The position numbers and the translations under genes are program-made. A DNA stretch of 10,130 nucleotides from CAZCBJ01 sp964496705 (GTDB taxonomy: Bacteria > Chloroflexota > Anaerolineae > Anaerolineales > Anaerolineaceae), in assembly GCA_964496705.1 (NCBI GenBank), contig CAZCBJ010000142.1, forward strand, positions 1 to 10,130, given 5' to 3'. Positions 1-5,576 of the stretch are shown here, piece by piece (within the stretch, counting starts at the first letter, position 1; each line of letters opens with the position of its first letter). A model generated the notes under the pieces. It was given only the letters and a program-made list of their open reading frames with translations, did not search any database and was not told where the DNA came from.

Positions 1-408
1 CCGCCCAAACGGTTCTTTGGCGCGGCGCGCAACCTGGAAGAGGGCGGCTCGCTGACCATCATCGCCACCGCGCTGGTGGACACCGGCTCGCGCCTGGATG
101 ATGTGGTGTACGAAGAATTTAAAGGCACCGGCAACATGGAGCTGCATTTGTCGCGCAAGCTGCAGGAACGGCGCATCTTCCCGGCCATCGACATTGAGCG
201 CTCATCCACACGGCGCGAAGACCTGCTGCTGGGACCTGACCTGCTGCAGCGGGTATGGTTGATGCGCCGCATGTACATTCAAATGACGGGTTCTGCACCG
301 CAGGGCGCCGGCATGGATTCGGCGGTGGCCACCGAGGCCATCCTCCAGCGTATGATGCGCACCCGCACCAATGCAGAGTTCCTGGAGACCTTGATGGAGG
401 GTATGTGA
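1..408 (+). CDS. rho: Transcription termination factor Rho, C-terminal part (5' end outside window)
   Basis: The frame is open from base 1 and gives 135 residues before TGA. Rho is a hexameric RNA-dependent ATPase and translocase that ends transcription. The visible part is the C-terminal portion of the RecA-like motor domain. Seen directly are the strongly conserved Rho stretches KRFFGAARN near residue 4, EEGGSLTIIATALVDTGS at about 13-30, EEFKGTGNMELHLSRKL at about 38-54, FPAID, and the closing TRTNAEFL. These cover the RNA-contacting R-loop region and the arginine-finger region of known Rho proteins. Between LLQRVWLMRRMY and the last helix there is a short Gly/Ala/Gln-containing insert (TGSAPQGAG) compared with E. 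coli Rho; Chloroflexota Rho proteins often differ here, though that is from memory. Identification is essentially certain. The N-terminal RNA-binding domain and Walker motifs lie upstream and cannot be checked. Confidence 0.97.
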   Translation, partial: PPKRFFGAARNLEEGGSLTIIATALVDTGSRLDDVVYEEFKGTGNMELHLSRKLQERRIFPAIDIERSSTRREDLLLGPDLLQRVWLMRRMYIQMTGSAPQGAGMDSAVATEAILQRMMRTRTNAEFLETLMEGM

Positions 409-445
409 AAGTTAAACCCACCGGACTGCGAACCGCTCGCCCACA

Positions 446-452
446 GGGAGGG
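446..452 (+). promoter_or_regulatory. Ribosome binding site for the LysM/M23 gene
   Basis: A GGGAGGG run lies 8 bases before the GTG at 461. It decides the start: an in-frame TAA at 413 closes the frame upstream, and no ATG, GTG or TTG lies between that stop and 461. The rest of the 52-bp gap after rho shows no convincing terminator, so read-through from rho is possible. Confidence 0.7.
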
Positions 453-460
453 CCGGGGTC

Positions 461-1531
461 GTGAAACTGGCGGGCGCGGGAGGGGCGCTTGCAGTCGTCC
501 TGTGGGGGGGCGCCGTCCTGATGGCGGCATTGATGGTCTATGTTCTTTTCAGCCGCCCGCCGGCGGTGCTAGCAGCCTATATTCAGCCCAAACAGGTCCA
601 ACCTGCGCTGGCGCTGCCCACGCAGCCGCCGGATTTCGACGTCAGCCAGGTGAAACTGCCCCCTTTGCAGGCAGCAGATGCGGATGAACCACTCACCCGG
701 GTCACCAACCCGCATACCTCCATCCCCGAGCGCCCGCGCTCCAAAGCGGTGGAATATACGGTGGAAATGGGCGATTCGTTGTTCGGCATCGCCAAGTATT
801 TCAACTTGAAACCAGAGACCGTGCTATGGGCCAACGCGGATGTGCTCAACGATAATCCGCACCAGCTTTCGGTGGGACAGGTGCTGCGCATCCCTCCAAC
901 GGATGGAATTTTCTACAAGTGGAAAGACCAGGACACCATTGAAGGCGTGGCGGCCAAATACCGCGCCAAACCCAAGGATGTCCTCACCTGGCCGGGCAAC
1001 AGTCTCGATTTACTCGACCCGCAGGTCAAATCCGGCGAATGGGTGATGATTCCCGGCGGTTGGCGGCCAACCCAACCGTGGGTCGTGCCGACCATCTGGC
1101 GCTCCGGGGCTGGCGCGAACAAAAGCATCCCCGGCGGCTGCGCGGTGAGCGGCGGCGCCATCGGCGGTGGTTATTTCGTCTGGCCGGCCAACAACCATTA
1201 CCTCTCCGGCAACGATTTCTGGGACGGGCACCTGGCGATTGACATCGCGGCGGGTGAGGGCGCGCCGGTATTCGCTTCGGATGCGGGTGTGGTGGTGTAC
1301 GCCGCCCCCATCGGCGGCGGCTACGGCAACATGATCATGATTGATCACGGCAACACATTCACCACCCTGTATGCGCACCTTTCGTCGATCCTGGTGAGCT
1401 GCGGTCAATCCGTCGGCCAGGGACAGCGCATCGGTCTGTCGGGCAGCACCGGCAACTCAACCGGCGCACACCTGCACTTCGAGATTCGGCAGAGCGGAGC
1501 GTTCATCAACCCCTGGCATGTGCTGCCGTGA
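461..1531 (+). CDS. Membrane-anchored LysM / M23-family peptidoglycan endopeptidase
   Basis: The product has 356 residues and a GTG start. Residues 6-30 form one hydrophobic helix, an uncleaved anchor or signal peptide, so the rest should lie outside the membrane. A proline-rich linker (about 33-95) leads to a LysM module at about 97-145 (YTVEMGDSLFGIAKYF through VGQVLRIP) and a second, more diverged LysM-like module at about 150-197. The C-terminal domain, about 236-356, is an M23 (LytM/lysostaphin-type) zinc endopeptidase. Its ligands are visible as H257 and D261 (HLAID) and H339 (HLH), with H306 (YAH) and H337 as the other active-site histidines. All five match LytM, so the enzyme should be active on cell-wall peptide cross-links rather than a degenerate activator. 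Two cysteines, C227 and C314, flank the catalytic core and could form a disulfide. It lies between rho and polX, overlapping the latter by 4 bp. The exact substrate is unknown. Confidence 0.92.
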   Translation: MKLAGAGGALAVVLWGGAVLMAALMVYVLFSRPPAVLAAYIQPKQVQPALALPTQPPDFDVSQVKLPPLQAADADEPLTRVTNPHTSIPERPRSKAVEYTVEMGDSLFGIAKYFNLKPETVLWANADVLNDNPHQLSVGQVLRIPPTDGIFYKWKDQDTIEGVAAKYRAKPKDVLTWPGNSLDLLDPQVKSGEWVMIPGGWRPTQPWVVPTIWRSGAGANKSIPGGCAVSGGAIGGGYFVWPANNHYLSGNDFWDGHLAIDIAAGEGAPVFASDAGVVVYAAPIGGGYGNMIMIDHGNTFTTLYAHLSSILVSCGQSVGQGQRIGLSGSTGNSTGAHLHFEIRQSGAFINPWHVLP

Positions 1532-3249
1532 CCAACAACGAGCTGGCTGACGTCTTCGAGCGCATCGCCAACCTGCTGGATATCAACGGCGAGGTGGTAT
1601 TTAAGACCCTGGCCTACAGACGCGCGGCCGAAACGCTGCGCAGCCTGCCCGAGGATATCAACATCATCCACCAGCAGGGACGCCTGGCAGAAATCCCCGG
1701 TTTTGGCAAAGCCATCACCGAGAAAGCCAGTGAGCTGCTGACCACAGGACGCCTGGATTTTCTAGAAAGACTGGAAGCCGAGGTTCCGGTTTCGCTGCTC
1801 AGTCTGCTGGAGGTGCCGGATGTCGGTCCCAAACGGGCGGCCTTGTTCTGGAAGCAGGCCAGGATCACCACCCTGGCTGATCTGGAGCAGGCAGCGCGCG
1901 AAGGACGCCTGCGCGCGCTGCCCGGTCTGGGCGAAAAGAGCGAGGCGCGCATCCTGGCCGGGATACAGGCTCTGGCGCGGCGCCCCAAGCGCATGCAGCT
2001 AGGCACCGCCTGGGAAATCGCGCAGCGCTGGCTCGACTGGCTGCGCCGCCACCCGGACGTGCAGCGCGCAGAAGCCGCCGGCTCGCTGCGCCGCTACAAG
2101 AACACCATCGGCGACTTGGACCTGGTGGCCGCCGCCACTCAGGCCGCTGCCGTGATGCGCGACTTCACCCAACATGCGCAGGTCATTCGTGTGCTGGGAC
2201 AGGGAGAGAACAAATCCAGCGTGGAACTGGCCAACGGGTTGAATATCCAGCTCTGGCTGCAGCCGCCGGAGCGCTTCGGCACGCTGTGGCAGTACGCCAG
2301 CGGTTCCAAAGACCACAACGTACGCCTGCGCGAGCTGGCCCAGCGTCAGGGGTTGTCCCTCTCCGAGCAGAGCATCACCCGCGAGGACGGCAGCGAGATG
2401 CTTTGTGCGAGCGAAGAGGAAGTGTACACCGCGCTGGGTTTACCGTGCATTCCGCCGGTGCTGCGCGAAGACAGCGGCGAGGTGCAGGCAGCCCTGGCGG
2501 GCAACCTGCCCGTGCTGGTCGAGTTGGCGCAGATTCGAGCTGATTTGCACATGCATTCCACCTGGAGCGACGGCTCGCAGACCATTCTGCAGATGGCCGA
2601 AGCCGCCCGTGGGTTGGGTTTGAAAGCCATTGCCATCTGCGACCATTCCGCCGGGCTGGGCATCACGCGCGGGATGACCCCGGAGCGCATCCGCGAACGG
2701 CAGATTGAGGTGGATGAAGCCCAGCGCCGGGTTGGCGAGTCGATCCGCATCTTTTCGGGTGTGGAAGTCGAAATCCGCGCCGACGGGACTCTCGACCTCA
2801 GCGACGAGGTGCTGGCGGGGCTCGACCTGGTGGTAGCCTCGCTGCACACCAGCCTGCGTCAGGAGCGCGCCGTGATCACTGAACGCCTGCTGAAGGCGAT
2901 TCGCAACCCGCATGTGGACATCATCGGACATCCCAGCGGGCGGCTGCTGCCCAACCGCGAGGGCGCTGATCTGGACTGGGAAGCCATCCTACCCGCCGCC
3001 GCCCAAGCAGGGCTGGCGCTGGAAATCAACGCCAATCCTTCGCGCCTGGACTTGGACGAAATGTACTGCCGGCGCGCCTGGCAAATGGGCATCCCGCTGA
3101 GCATCAACACCGACGCCCACTCGACCGGAGAGCTGGAACTGATGGCTTACGGTGTGACCGTGGCGCAGCGCGCCTGGGTGCCGGCTGAGTGCGTTCTCAA
3201 CACGCGCAGCGCGGGGGCGCTGGAAAGCTGGCTGCGCAGCCGCGGCTAA
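1528..3249 (+). CDS. polX: PolX-family DNA polymerase with C-terminal PHP phosphoesterase domain, variant polymerase site
   Basis: The product has 573 residues, the usual bacterial PolX length. Its GTG start overlaps the previous stop (GTGA), implying translational coupling; no strong Shine-Dalgarno is seen. The N-terminal 8-kDa-like and fingers regions carry helix-hairpin-helix turns at about 53-67 (IPGFGKA), 93-108 (VPDVGPKRA) and 128-143 (LPGLGEKS). The palm has GSLRR at 185-189 and the first two catalytic aspartates, D196 and D198, in GDLD. The third, expected in the IDIR-like strand (Pol beta D256), is Q241 in NIQLW, and the partner arginine is W243. The following GSKDHNVRLREL (259-270) is typical. 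The PHP domain (about 336-573) keeps all expected metal ligands: H341, H343, D348, H373, E413, H440, H468, D529 and H531. Bacterial PolX proteins act in base-excision and gap repair, with the PHP domain giving 3'-5' exonuclease and AP-site processing. I infer intact PHP activity and doubtful polymerase activity. Confidence 0.95.
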   Translation: MTNNELADVFERIANLLDINGEVVFKTLAYRRAAETLRSLPEDINIIHQQGRLAEIPGFGKAITEKASELLTTGRLDFLERLEAEVPVSLLSLLEVPDVGPKRAALFWKQARITTLADLEQAAREGRLRALPGLGEKSEARILAGIQALARRPKRMQLGTAWEIAQRWLDWLRRHPDVQRAEAAGSLRRYKNTIGDLDLVAAATQAAAVMRDFTQHAQVIRVLGQGENKSSVELANGLNIQLWLQPPERFGTLWQYASGSKDHNVRLRELAQRQGLSLSEQSITREDGSEMLCASEEEVYTALGLPCIPPVLREDSGEVQAALAGNLPVLVELAQIRADLHMHSTWSDGSQTILQMAEAARGLGLKAIAICDHSAGLGITRGMTPERIRERQIEVDEAQRRVGESIRIFSGVEVEIRADGTLDLSDEVLAGLDLVVASLHTSLRQERAVITERLLKAIRNPHVDIIGHPSGRLLPNREGADLDWEAILPAAAQAGLALEINANPSRLDLDEMYCRRAWQMGIPLSINTDAHSTGELELMAYGVTVAQRAWVPAECVLNTRSAGALESWLRSRG

Positions 3250-3260
3250 GCGGCCTGCAG
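3232..3260. terminator. Possible hairpin at the convergent stop codons
   Basis: Arms GCCGC (3239-3243) and GCGGC (3250-3254) flank a 6-base loop that contains both stop codons. An outer pair, CTGC (3232-3235) and GCAG (3257-3260), adds four base pairs across a small internal loop. The gene ends overlap by 4 bp, so no terminator space exists outside the coding sequence. There is no T-run on either strand, so this is not a classic intrinsic terminator; it may be a pause or roadblock, or chance in GC-rich DNA. Confidence 0.25.
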
Positions 3261-4283
3261 TTTGGAGCGCTCCTGAATCATCTCAGCCACAATGCTGATG
3301 CCGATTTCCTCGGGTGTCTCGCCGCCGATCGGCAGTCCGATGGGCGCGCGGATGCGGGCAATGTCCGCTTCGCTAAAACCCTTGTCGCGCAGGTCTTTCA
3401 GGATCAAGATCACTTTGCGCCGGCTGCCGATCATGCCGATGTACCCGGCCGGGGTGCGCAGCGCCTGCTCCAGCACGGTTTGATCATGTAAATGACCGCG
3501 GGTGACGATGACGATGAAGCTGCTGCGGTCGATATCCAGGCCGGCAAAGCATTTCTCATACGAAGGTAGCAGCACGATTTCATCCGCCTGTGGAAAGCGC
3601 TCCCGGTTGGCAAATTCGGGGCGGTCATCCAGCACCACAGTCCAGAAATGCACCTTGCCGGTGAACTCCGCCAGGCTCTGAGAGACGTGACCGCAGCCGA
3701 AAATGTAGGCGCTTCCCGAGGAGGTCAGCGGATCGACCAGCACATCCCCGCCCGGGCTGTGCAGCAGGCTGGTCGCTTTACAGTCGCGCACCTGCTCGGC
3801 GCTGATGCCCTCGGGCAAATCCCCCAGCAGGCTGCCGTCCGCCAGCATCAAACTGTGGCGCTGTGCGTCACGCGTAGCCGCCTGCGGCAGGCAGGTCACC
3901 AGCCAGGCTTTGCGGTTGGCAGCAGCGGTTTGGGCAAGGGCAGCCGCAATGCGGTGCTGCAGCAGGTCATTCGCATCCCACCATTCGATCAACACCTGCA
4001 ACCACCCGCCGCAAATGCTGTCGCTGTCGGCGGCATCCTTGCCGCTGAAATGATACTCGTTGAGCGCCGCCTGGTGGGATTGGTGGGTTTCAAGCGCAGC
4101 GCGCAGCACGTCGGCTTCCATCTGTCCGCCGCCCACCGTCCCCAGCGTGCTGCCGTCGGCGCGCACCAGCATCTTGGCTCCTGATGAGCGCGGCGTGGAA
4201 CCATTATGGGTCACCACCGTGCAAAGGGCAAAGGATTGTCCAGCCAAAAAAAGGTGTTCATATTCCTGGAAAAGGTTTTTCAT
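3246..4283 (-). CDS. xdhC: XdhC/CoxI-family molybdenum cofactor accessory protein
   Basis: The product has 345 residues, starting at the ATG at 4283 (MKNLFQEYEHLF). The frame stays open 52 codons further, but that part overlaps the DUF2877 gene and looks like no XdhC protein. XdhC proteins bind the molybdenum cofactor, protect it, and assist its sulfuration and insertion into xanthine dehydrogenase-type enzymes in the cytoplasm. The N-terminal XdhC_CoxI domain shows TVVTHNGSTPRSSGAKM (about 22-38), GTVGGGQME (48-56) and the conserved SICGG with C91. The C-terminal Rossmann-like domain has YIFGCGHVSQSLAEF (193-207), VLDDRPEFAN (217-226), TRGHLHD (261-267), GMIGSRRK (283-290) and PIGLPIGGETPEEIGISI (314-331), all hallmarks of the family. 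Its start lies 4 bp after the stop of the upstream gene, so the two are co-transcribed. It is divergent from the hydroxylase subunit genes, its likely client. Identification is firm. Confidence 0.94.
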   Translation of the reverse strand: MKNLFQEYEHLFLAGQSFALCTVVTHNGSTPRSSGAKMLVRADGSTLGTVGGGQMEADVLRAALETHQSHQAALNEYHFSGKDAADSDSICGGWLQVLIEWWDANDLLQHRIAAALAQTAAANRKAWLVTCLPQAATRDAQRHSLMLADGSLLGDLPEGISAEQVRDCKATSLLHSPGGDVLVDPLTSSGSAYIFGCGHVSQSLAEFTGKVHFWTVVLDDRPEFANRERFPQADEIVLLPSYEKCFAGLDIDRSSFIVIVTRGHLHDQTVLEQALRTPAGYIGMIGSRRKVILILKDLRDKGFSEADIARIRAPIGLPIGGETPEEIGISIVAEMIQERSKLQAA

Positions 4284-4287
4284 GGCG

Positions 4288-5193
4288 CTATGATACCATA
4301 TATGCCATCCCCGCCAGCGCATCCACGCCAGACGACGCCCCCCAGGTGAGCAGCCCCCTGGCAGCCTGGTCGATGTCAATCCCGGCGGTGAACAGCGCGT
4401 CGCAAGCCAGCACCAGGCGTTCATCCGCCTTCCCCCCAACGGCAGCCTGCAGCAGGCGCTGGCTGAGCAGGGTGGTGCGTTTTTGCGCCTCGTGGGTGAT
4501 ATCCGCGTTCAGTTGGTGGATGACAGGCTGCGACCAGCCCAGCCCCCGCCCCCAGCGGTTCAGCGCCAGCAGAAAACCCAACGCGAAATCATCGCCCGAA
4601 GGGGTCAGCCCGCGCCCGCGGCCCAGTTGATGGGCAAGCGTCTGTCGCAAGCCATCCAACGAGGATTGGGACAGGCTTCCCTTGAGCGCGTGAAGCAAGC
4701 CCAATTCATCCGACCCGACCTGACCCAGCCGGTCATCGTCCGCATTGGATAAACCGCTTTGCGCGGCCAGCAGAGCAGACAAGCCGTCATTTTTCTCAGC
4801 CAGCACCCGCTGCGCCAGCTCGCGCAGGCGCGTCCGCCGCTCTTTCTCATCCAACATACTGCCCGCTGCGGGCATGGGCGCTTCCCAGGCTGGGGCGAAC
4901 AGGCTGAGGCGGGACCGGATGGAATCAAAGAACAGCGCGTCAGCCACTTGCCTGAATCGCGCCCCGTTGTGCAGCGTGGTAAATGCCTGAAATTCTCCCG
5001 CCAGATTGGCGGTCAAAGGACCGCGAAAAGATTCATAGGAAAGGAACGCGATCCCATCCAGGTCTGTGCGCAGGAAGATCCCCCGCGAGGTGACGCCGAA
5101 TACAACCCCCGCGTGCGTCTCTTTGAGAAACCGCTGGGCGGTGATGCCGATATGCGTCAGCCAAAATTGATCTTCGTGTAGATTACCTGACAT
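4288..5193 (-). CDS. DUF2877 (AllH-family) protein
   Basis: The product has 301 residues and starts at ATG 5193, with a modest GGTAGGG upstream. The family hallmark is clear at residues 191-206 (GRGRGLTPSGDDFALG), and a second typical stretch, SSGVDALAGM, lies at 287-296 near the C-terminus. The middle (about 110-185) is helical and charged. DUF2877 proteins include E. coli AllH (YlbF); as I recall, AllF, AllG and AllH together form the oxamate carbamoyltransferase of anaerobic allantoin use. Neither AllF/FdrA nor AllG is visible in this window, so the same reaction cannot be assumed. The gene is the first of a two-gene minus-strand unit with xdhC and faces the molybdenum hydroxylase genes across a shared control region. 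A role in catabolism of a nitrogen compound is inferred from this context. No signal peptide or membrane segment is evident, so it is probably cytoplasmic. Confidence 0.82.
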   Translation of the reverse strand: MSGNLHEDQFWLTHIGITAQRFLKETHAGVVFGVTSRGIFLRTDLDGIAFLSYESFRGPLTANLAGEFQAFTTLHNGARFRQVADALFFDSIRSRLSLFAPAWEAPMPAAGSMLDEKERRTRLRELAQRVLAEKNDGLSALLAAQSGLSNADDDRLGQVGSDELGLLHALKGSLSQSSLDGLRQTLAHQLGRGRGLTPSGDDFALGFLLALNRWGRGLGWSQPVIHQLNADITHEAQKRTTLLSQRLLQAAVGGKADERLVLACDALFTAGIDIDQAARGLLTWGASSGVDALAGMAYMVS

Positions 5194-5209
5194 TATGCCC
5201 TACCAGCAA

Positions 5210-5233
5210 TGACAACCATCACTTGTCAGACAA
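5210..5233. promoter_or_regulatory. Operator-like inverted repeats
   Basis: Two overlapping dyads are visible. TGACAA (5210-5215) and TTGTCA (5223-5228) form perfect 6-bp arms around a 7-bp spacer. TTGTC-A-GACAA (5223-5233) is a perfect 11-bp palindrome, sharing the TTGTC half site. The TTGT-N3-ACAA pattern resembles sites bound by GntR-family regulators. The position, 17-40 bp upstream of the DUF2877 start and overlapping a candidate -35 for the opposite strand, fits a regulator acting on both units. No regulator gene is in the window, so the protein is unknown. Confidence 0.45.
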
Positions 5234-5267
5234 TTAGCCGAATTTTATCCTATTTATGTACTATAAT
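5223..5267 (+). promoter_or_regulatory. Candidate promoter(s) for the molybdenum hydroxylase operon
   Basis: TTGTCA (5223-5228), five of six matches to a sigma-70 -35, stands exactly 17 bp from TATCCT (5246-5251), a four-of-six -10. Separately, a perfect TATAAT lies at 5262-5267 but has no matching -35 at 16-18 bp. Either would give a leader of about 300 bases before ATG 5577. The first would start transcription near 5258 and include the whole leader stem; the second would start near 5274 and cut into it. Both are guesses from hexamers alone. Confidence 0.35.
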
Positions 5268-5349
5268 TGGATGGTCGGTGAATCGCAGGAAACGACAAAT
5301 CCTCTCCCTGCCACAAGTCAGTGACTGCAAACATTCTCCTGACCGTCCA
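5268..5349 (+). other. Possible structured 5' leader element
   Basis: Bases 5268-5278 can pair with 5339-5349 in an 11-bp stem: nine Watson-Crick pairs and two G-U wobbles (5272 with 5345, 5277 with 5340). The wobbles would be A-C mismatches if the other strand were transcribed, so a plus-strand RNA is favoured. Inside lie a 5-bp hairpin GCAGG/CCTGC (5285-5289 with 5307-5311) and the small palindrome AGTCA-G-TGACT (5316-5326), giving a three-way-junction-like layout. I do not recognise a known riboswitch class; the conserved strings I remember for the Moco and purine classes are absent. A stem of this length could arise by chance in a region of this size. Confidence 0.25.
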
Positions 5350-5435
5350 GCAACATCATACCCTCTTTCCAGGAAGCTGCAAGGTGAAATGAGCCCTTCT
5401 GCTCCTGAACAGGTTTAATCTGAACAATCGAAAAG

Positions 5436-5483
5436 ATGCACAGGAAGGAGGCGGTGAAGCACCAGAACCTTTCCGATACATAA
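5436..5483 (+). other. Possible leader peptide frame with orphan Shine-Dalgarno
   Basis: A strong purine run AGGAAGGAGG (5442-5451) has no gene behind it. The only nearby starts are GTG 5454 (9 codons, MKHQNLSDT) only 2 bases after the run, and an in-frame ATG at 5436 (15 codons) with a weak upstream site. Both stop at TAA 5481-5483, about 94 bases before the FAD-subunit start. The same bases form a hairpin: GGAAGG (5443-5448) with the C/T-rich 5469-5474, and GGTG (5453-5456) with CACC (5460-5463). It could be a leader peptide, a decaying gene start, or nothing. Confidence 0.2.
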
Positions 5484-5563
5484 ATAAGCTCTAGCTTTTT
5501 AATCATGCTGCGCGACAGCCTTCACCCGCAGGTTATCATTCGCAGCGCAATATCCTTGGCTCA

Positions 5564-5568
5564 CGGAG
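5564..5568 (+). promoter_or_regulatory. Ribosome binding site deciding the FAD-subunit start
   Basis: CGGAG ends 8 bases before ATG 5577. The frame is open upstream to an ATG at 5505, but that one has no Shine-Dalgarno, and the 24 extra residues are not typical of the family, whose members begin just before a phrase like FDYIKPASLKEA. Confidence 0.6.
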
Positions 5569-5576
5569 TAAATACC

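Larger units (their letters stand above)
5194..5576. other. Divergent intergenic control region, no convincing protein gene
   Basis: This 383-bp gap separates the minus-strand DUF2877/xdhC unit from the plus-strand hydroxylase operon. Its first ~75 bp are clearly AT-richer than the flanking genes and hold operator-like inverted repeats and promoter-like hexamers. The rest could be a long 5' leader of the hydroxylase operon, with a potential long-range stem at 5268-5349, a local hairpin around an orphan Shine-Dalgarno at 5442-5474, and a very short AAGC/GCTT hairpin followed by five Ts ending at 5500. The open frames across it (for example 5209-5418 plus and 5318-5506 minus) show no family resemblance and no good ribosome binding site at their starts. 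Confidence 0.7.

Noticed and set aside
3648..4184. 178-codon plus-strand frame opposite xdhC
   Set aside because: Shadow frame of a clearly identified gene, with His/Gln/Ala-rich content and no domain.
4284..4439. 52-codon upstream extension of the xdhC frame
   Set aside because: It overlaps the DUF2877 coding sequence, has a Trp/Arg/Gly-rich composition typical of shadow frames, and XdhC homology starts at MKNLF (4283).
5209..5418. 69-codon plus-strand frame in the control region, including a short internal start at 5389
   Set aside because: No ribosome site at 5209, no family resemblance, and it crosses the promoter-like and operator-like sequences. AAGG before ATG 5389 is only a weak site for a 9-codon frame.
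5486..5500. AAGC-TCTA-GCTT hairpin followed by Ts, resembling an intrinsic terminator or attenuator
   Set aside because: The stem is only four pairs with two A-T pairs, too weak to call. It is worth another look only if the leader proves to be regulatory.
5318..5506. 62-codon minus-strand frame in the control region
   Set aside because: No Shine-Dalgarno, no recognisable domain, and it ends within the leader; probably chance in AT-richer DNA.
5505..5576. 24-residue N-terminal extension of the FAD subunit from ATG 5505
   Set aside because: No ribosome site at 5505, the extension is not part of the family, and ATG 5577 has CGGAG at good spacing.
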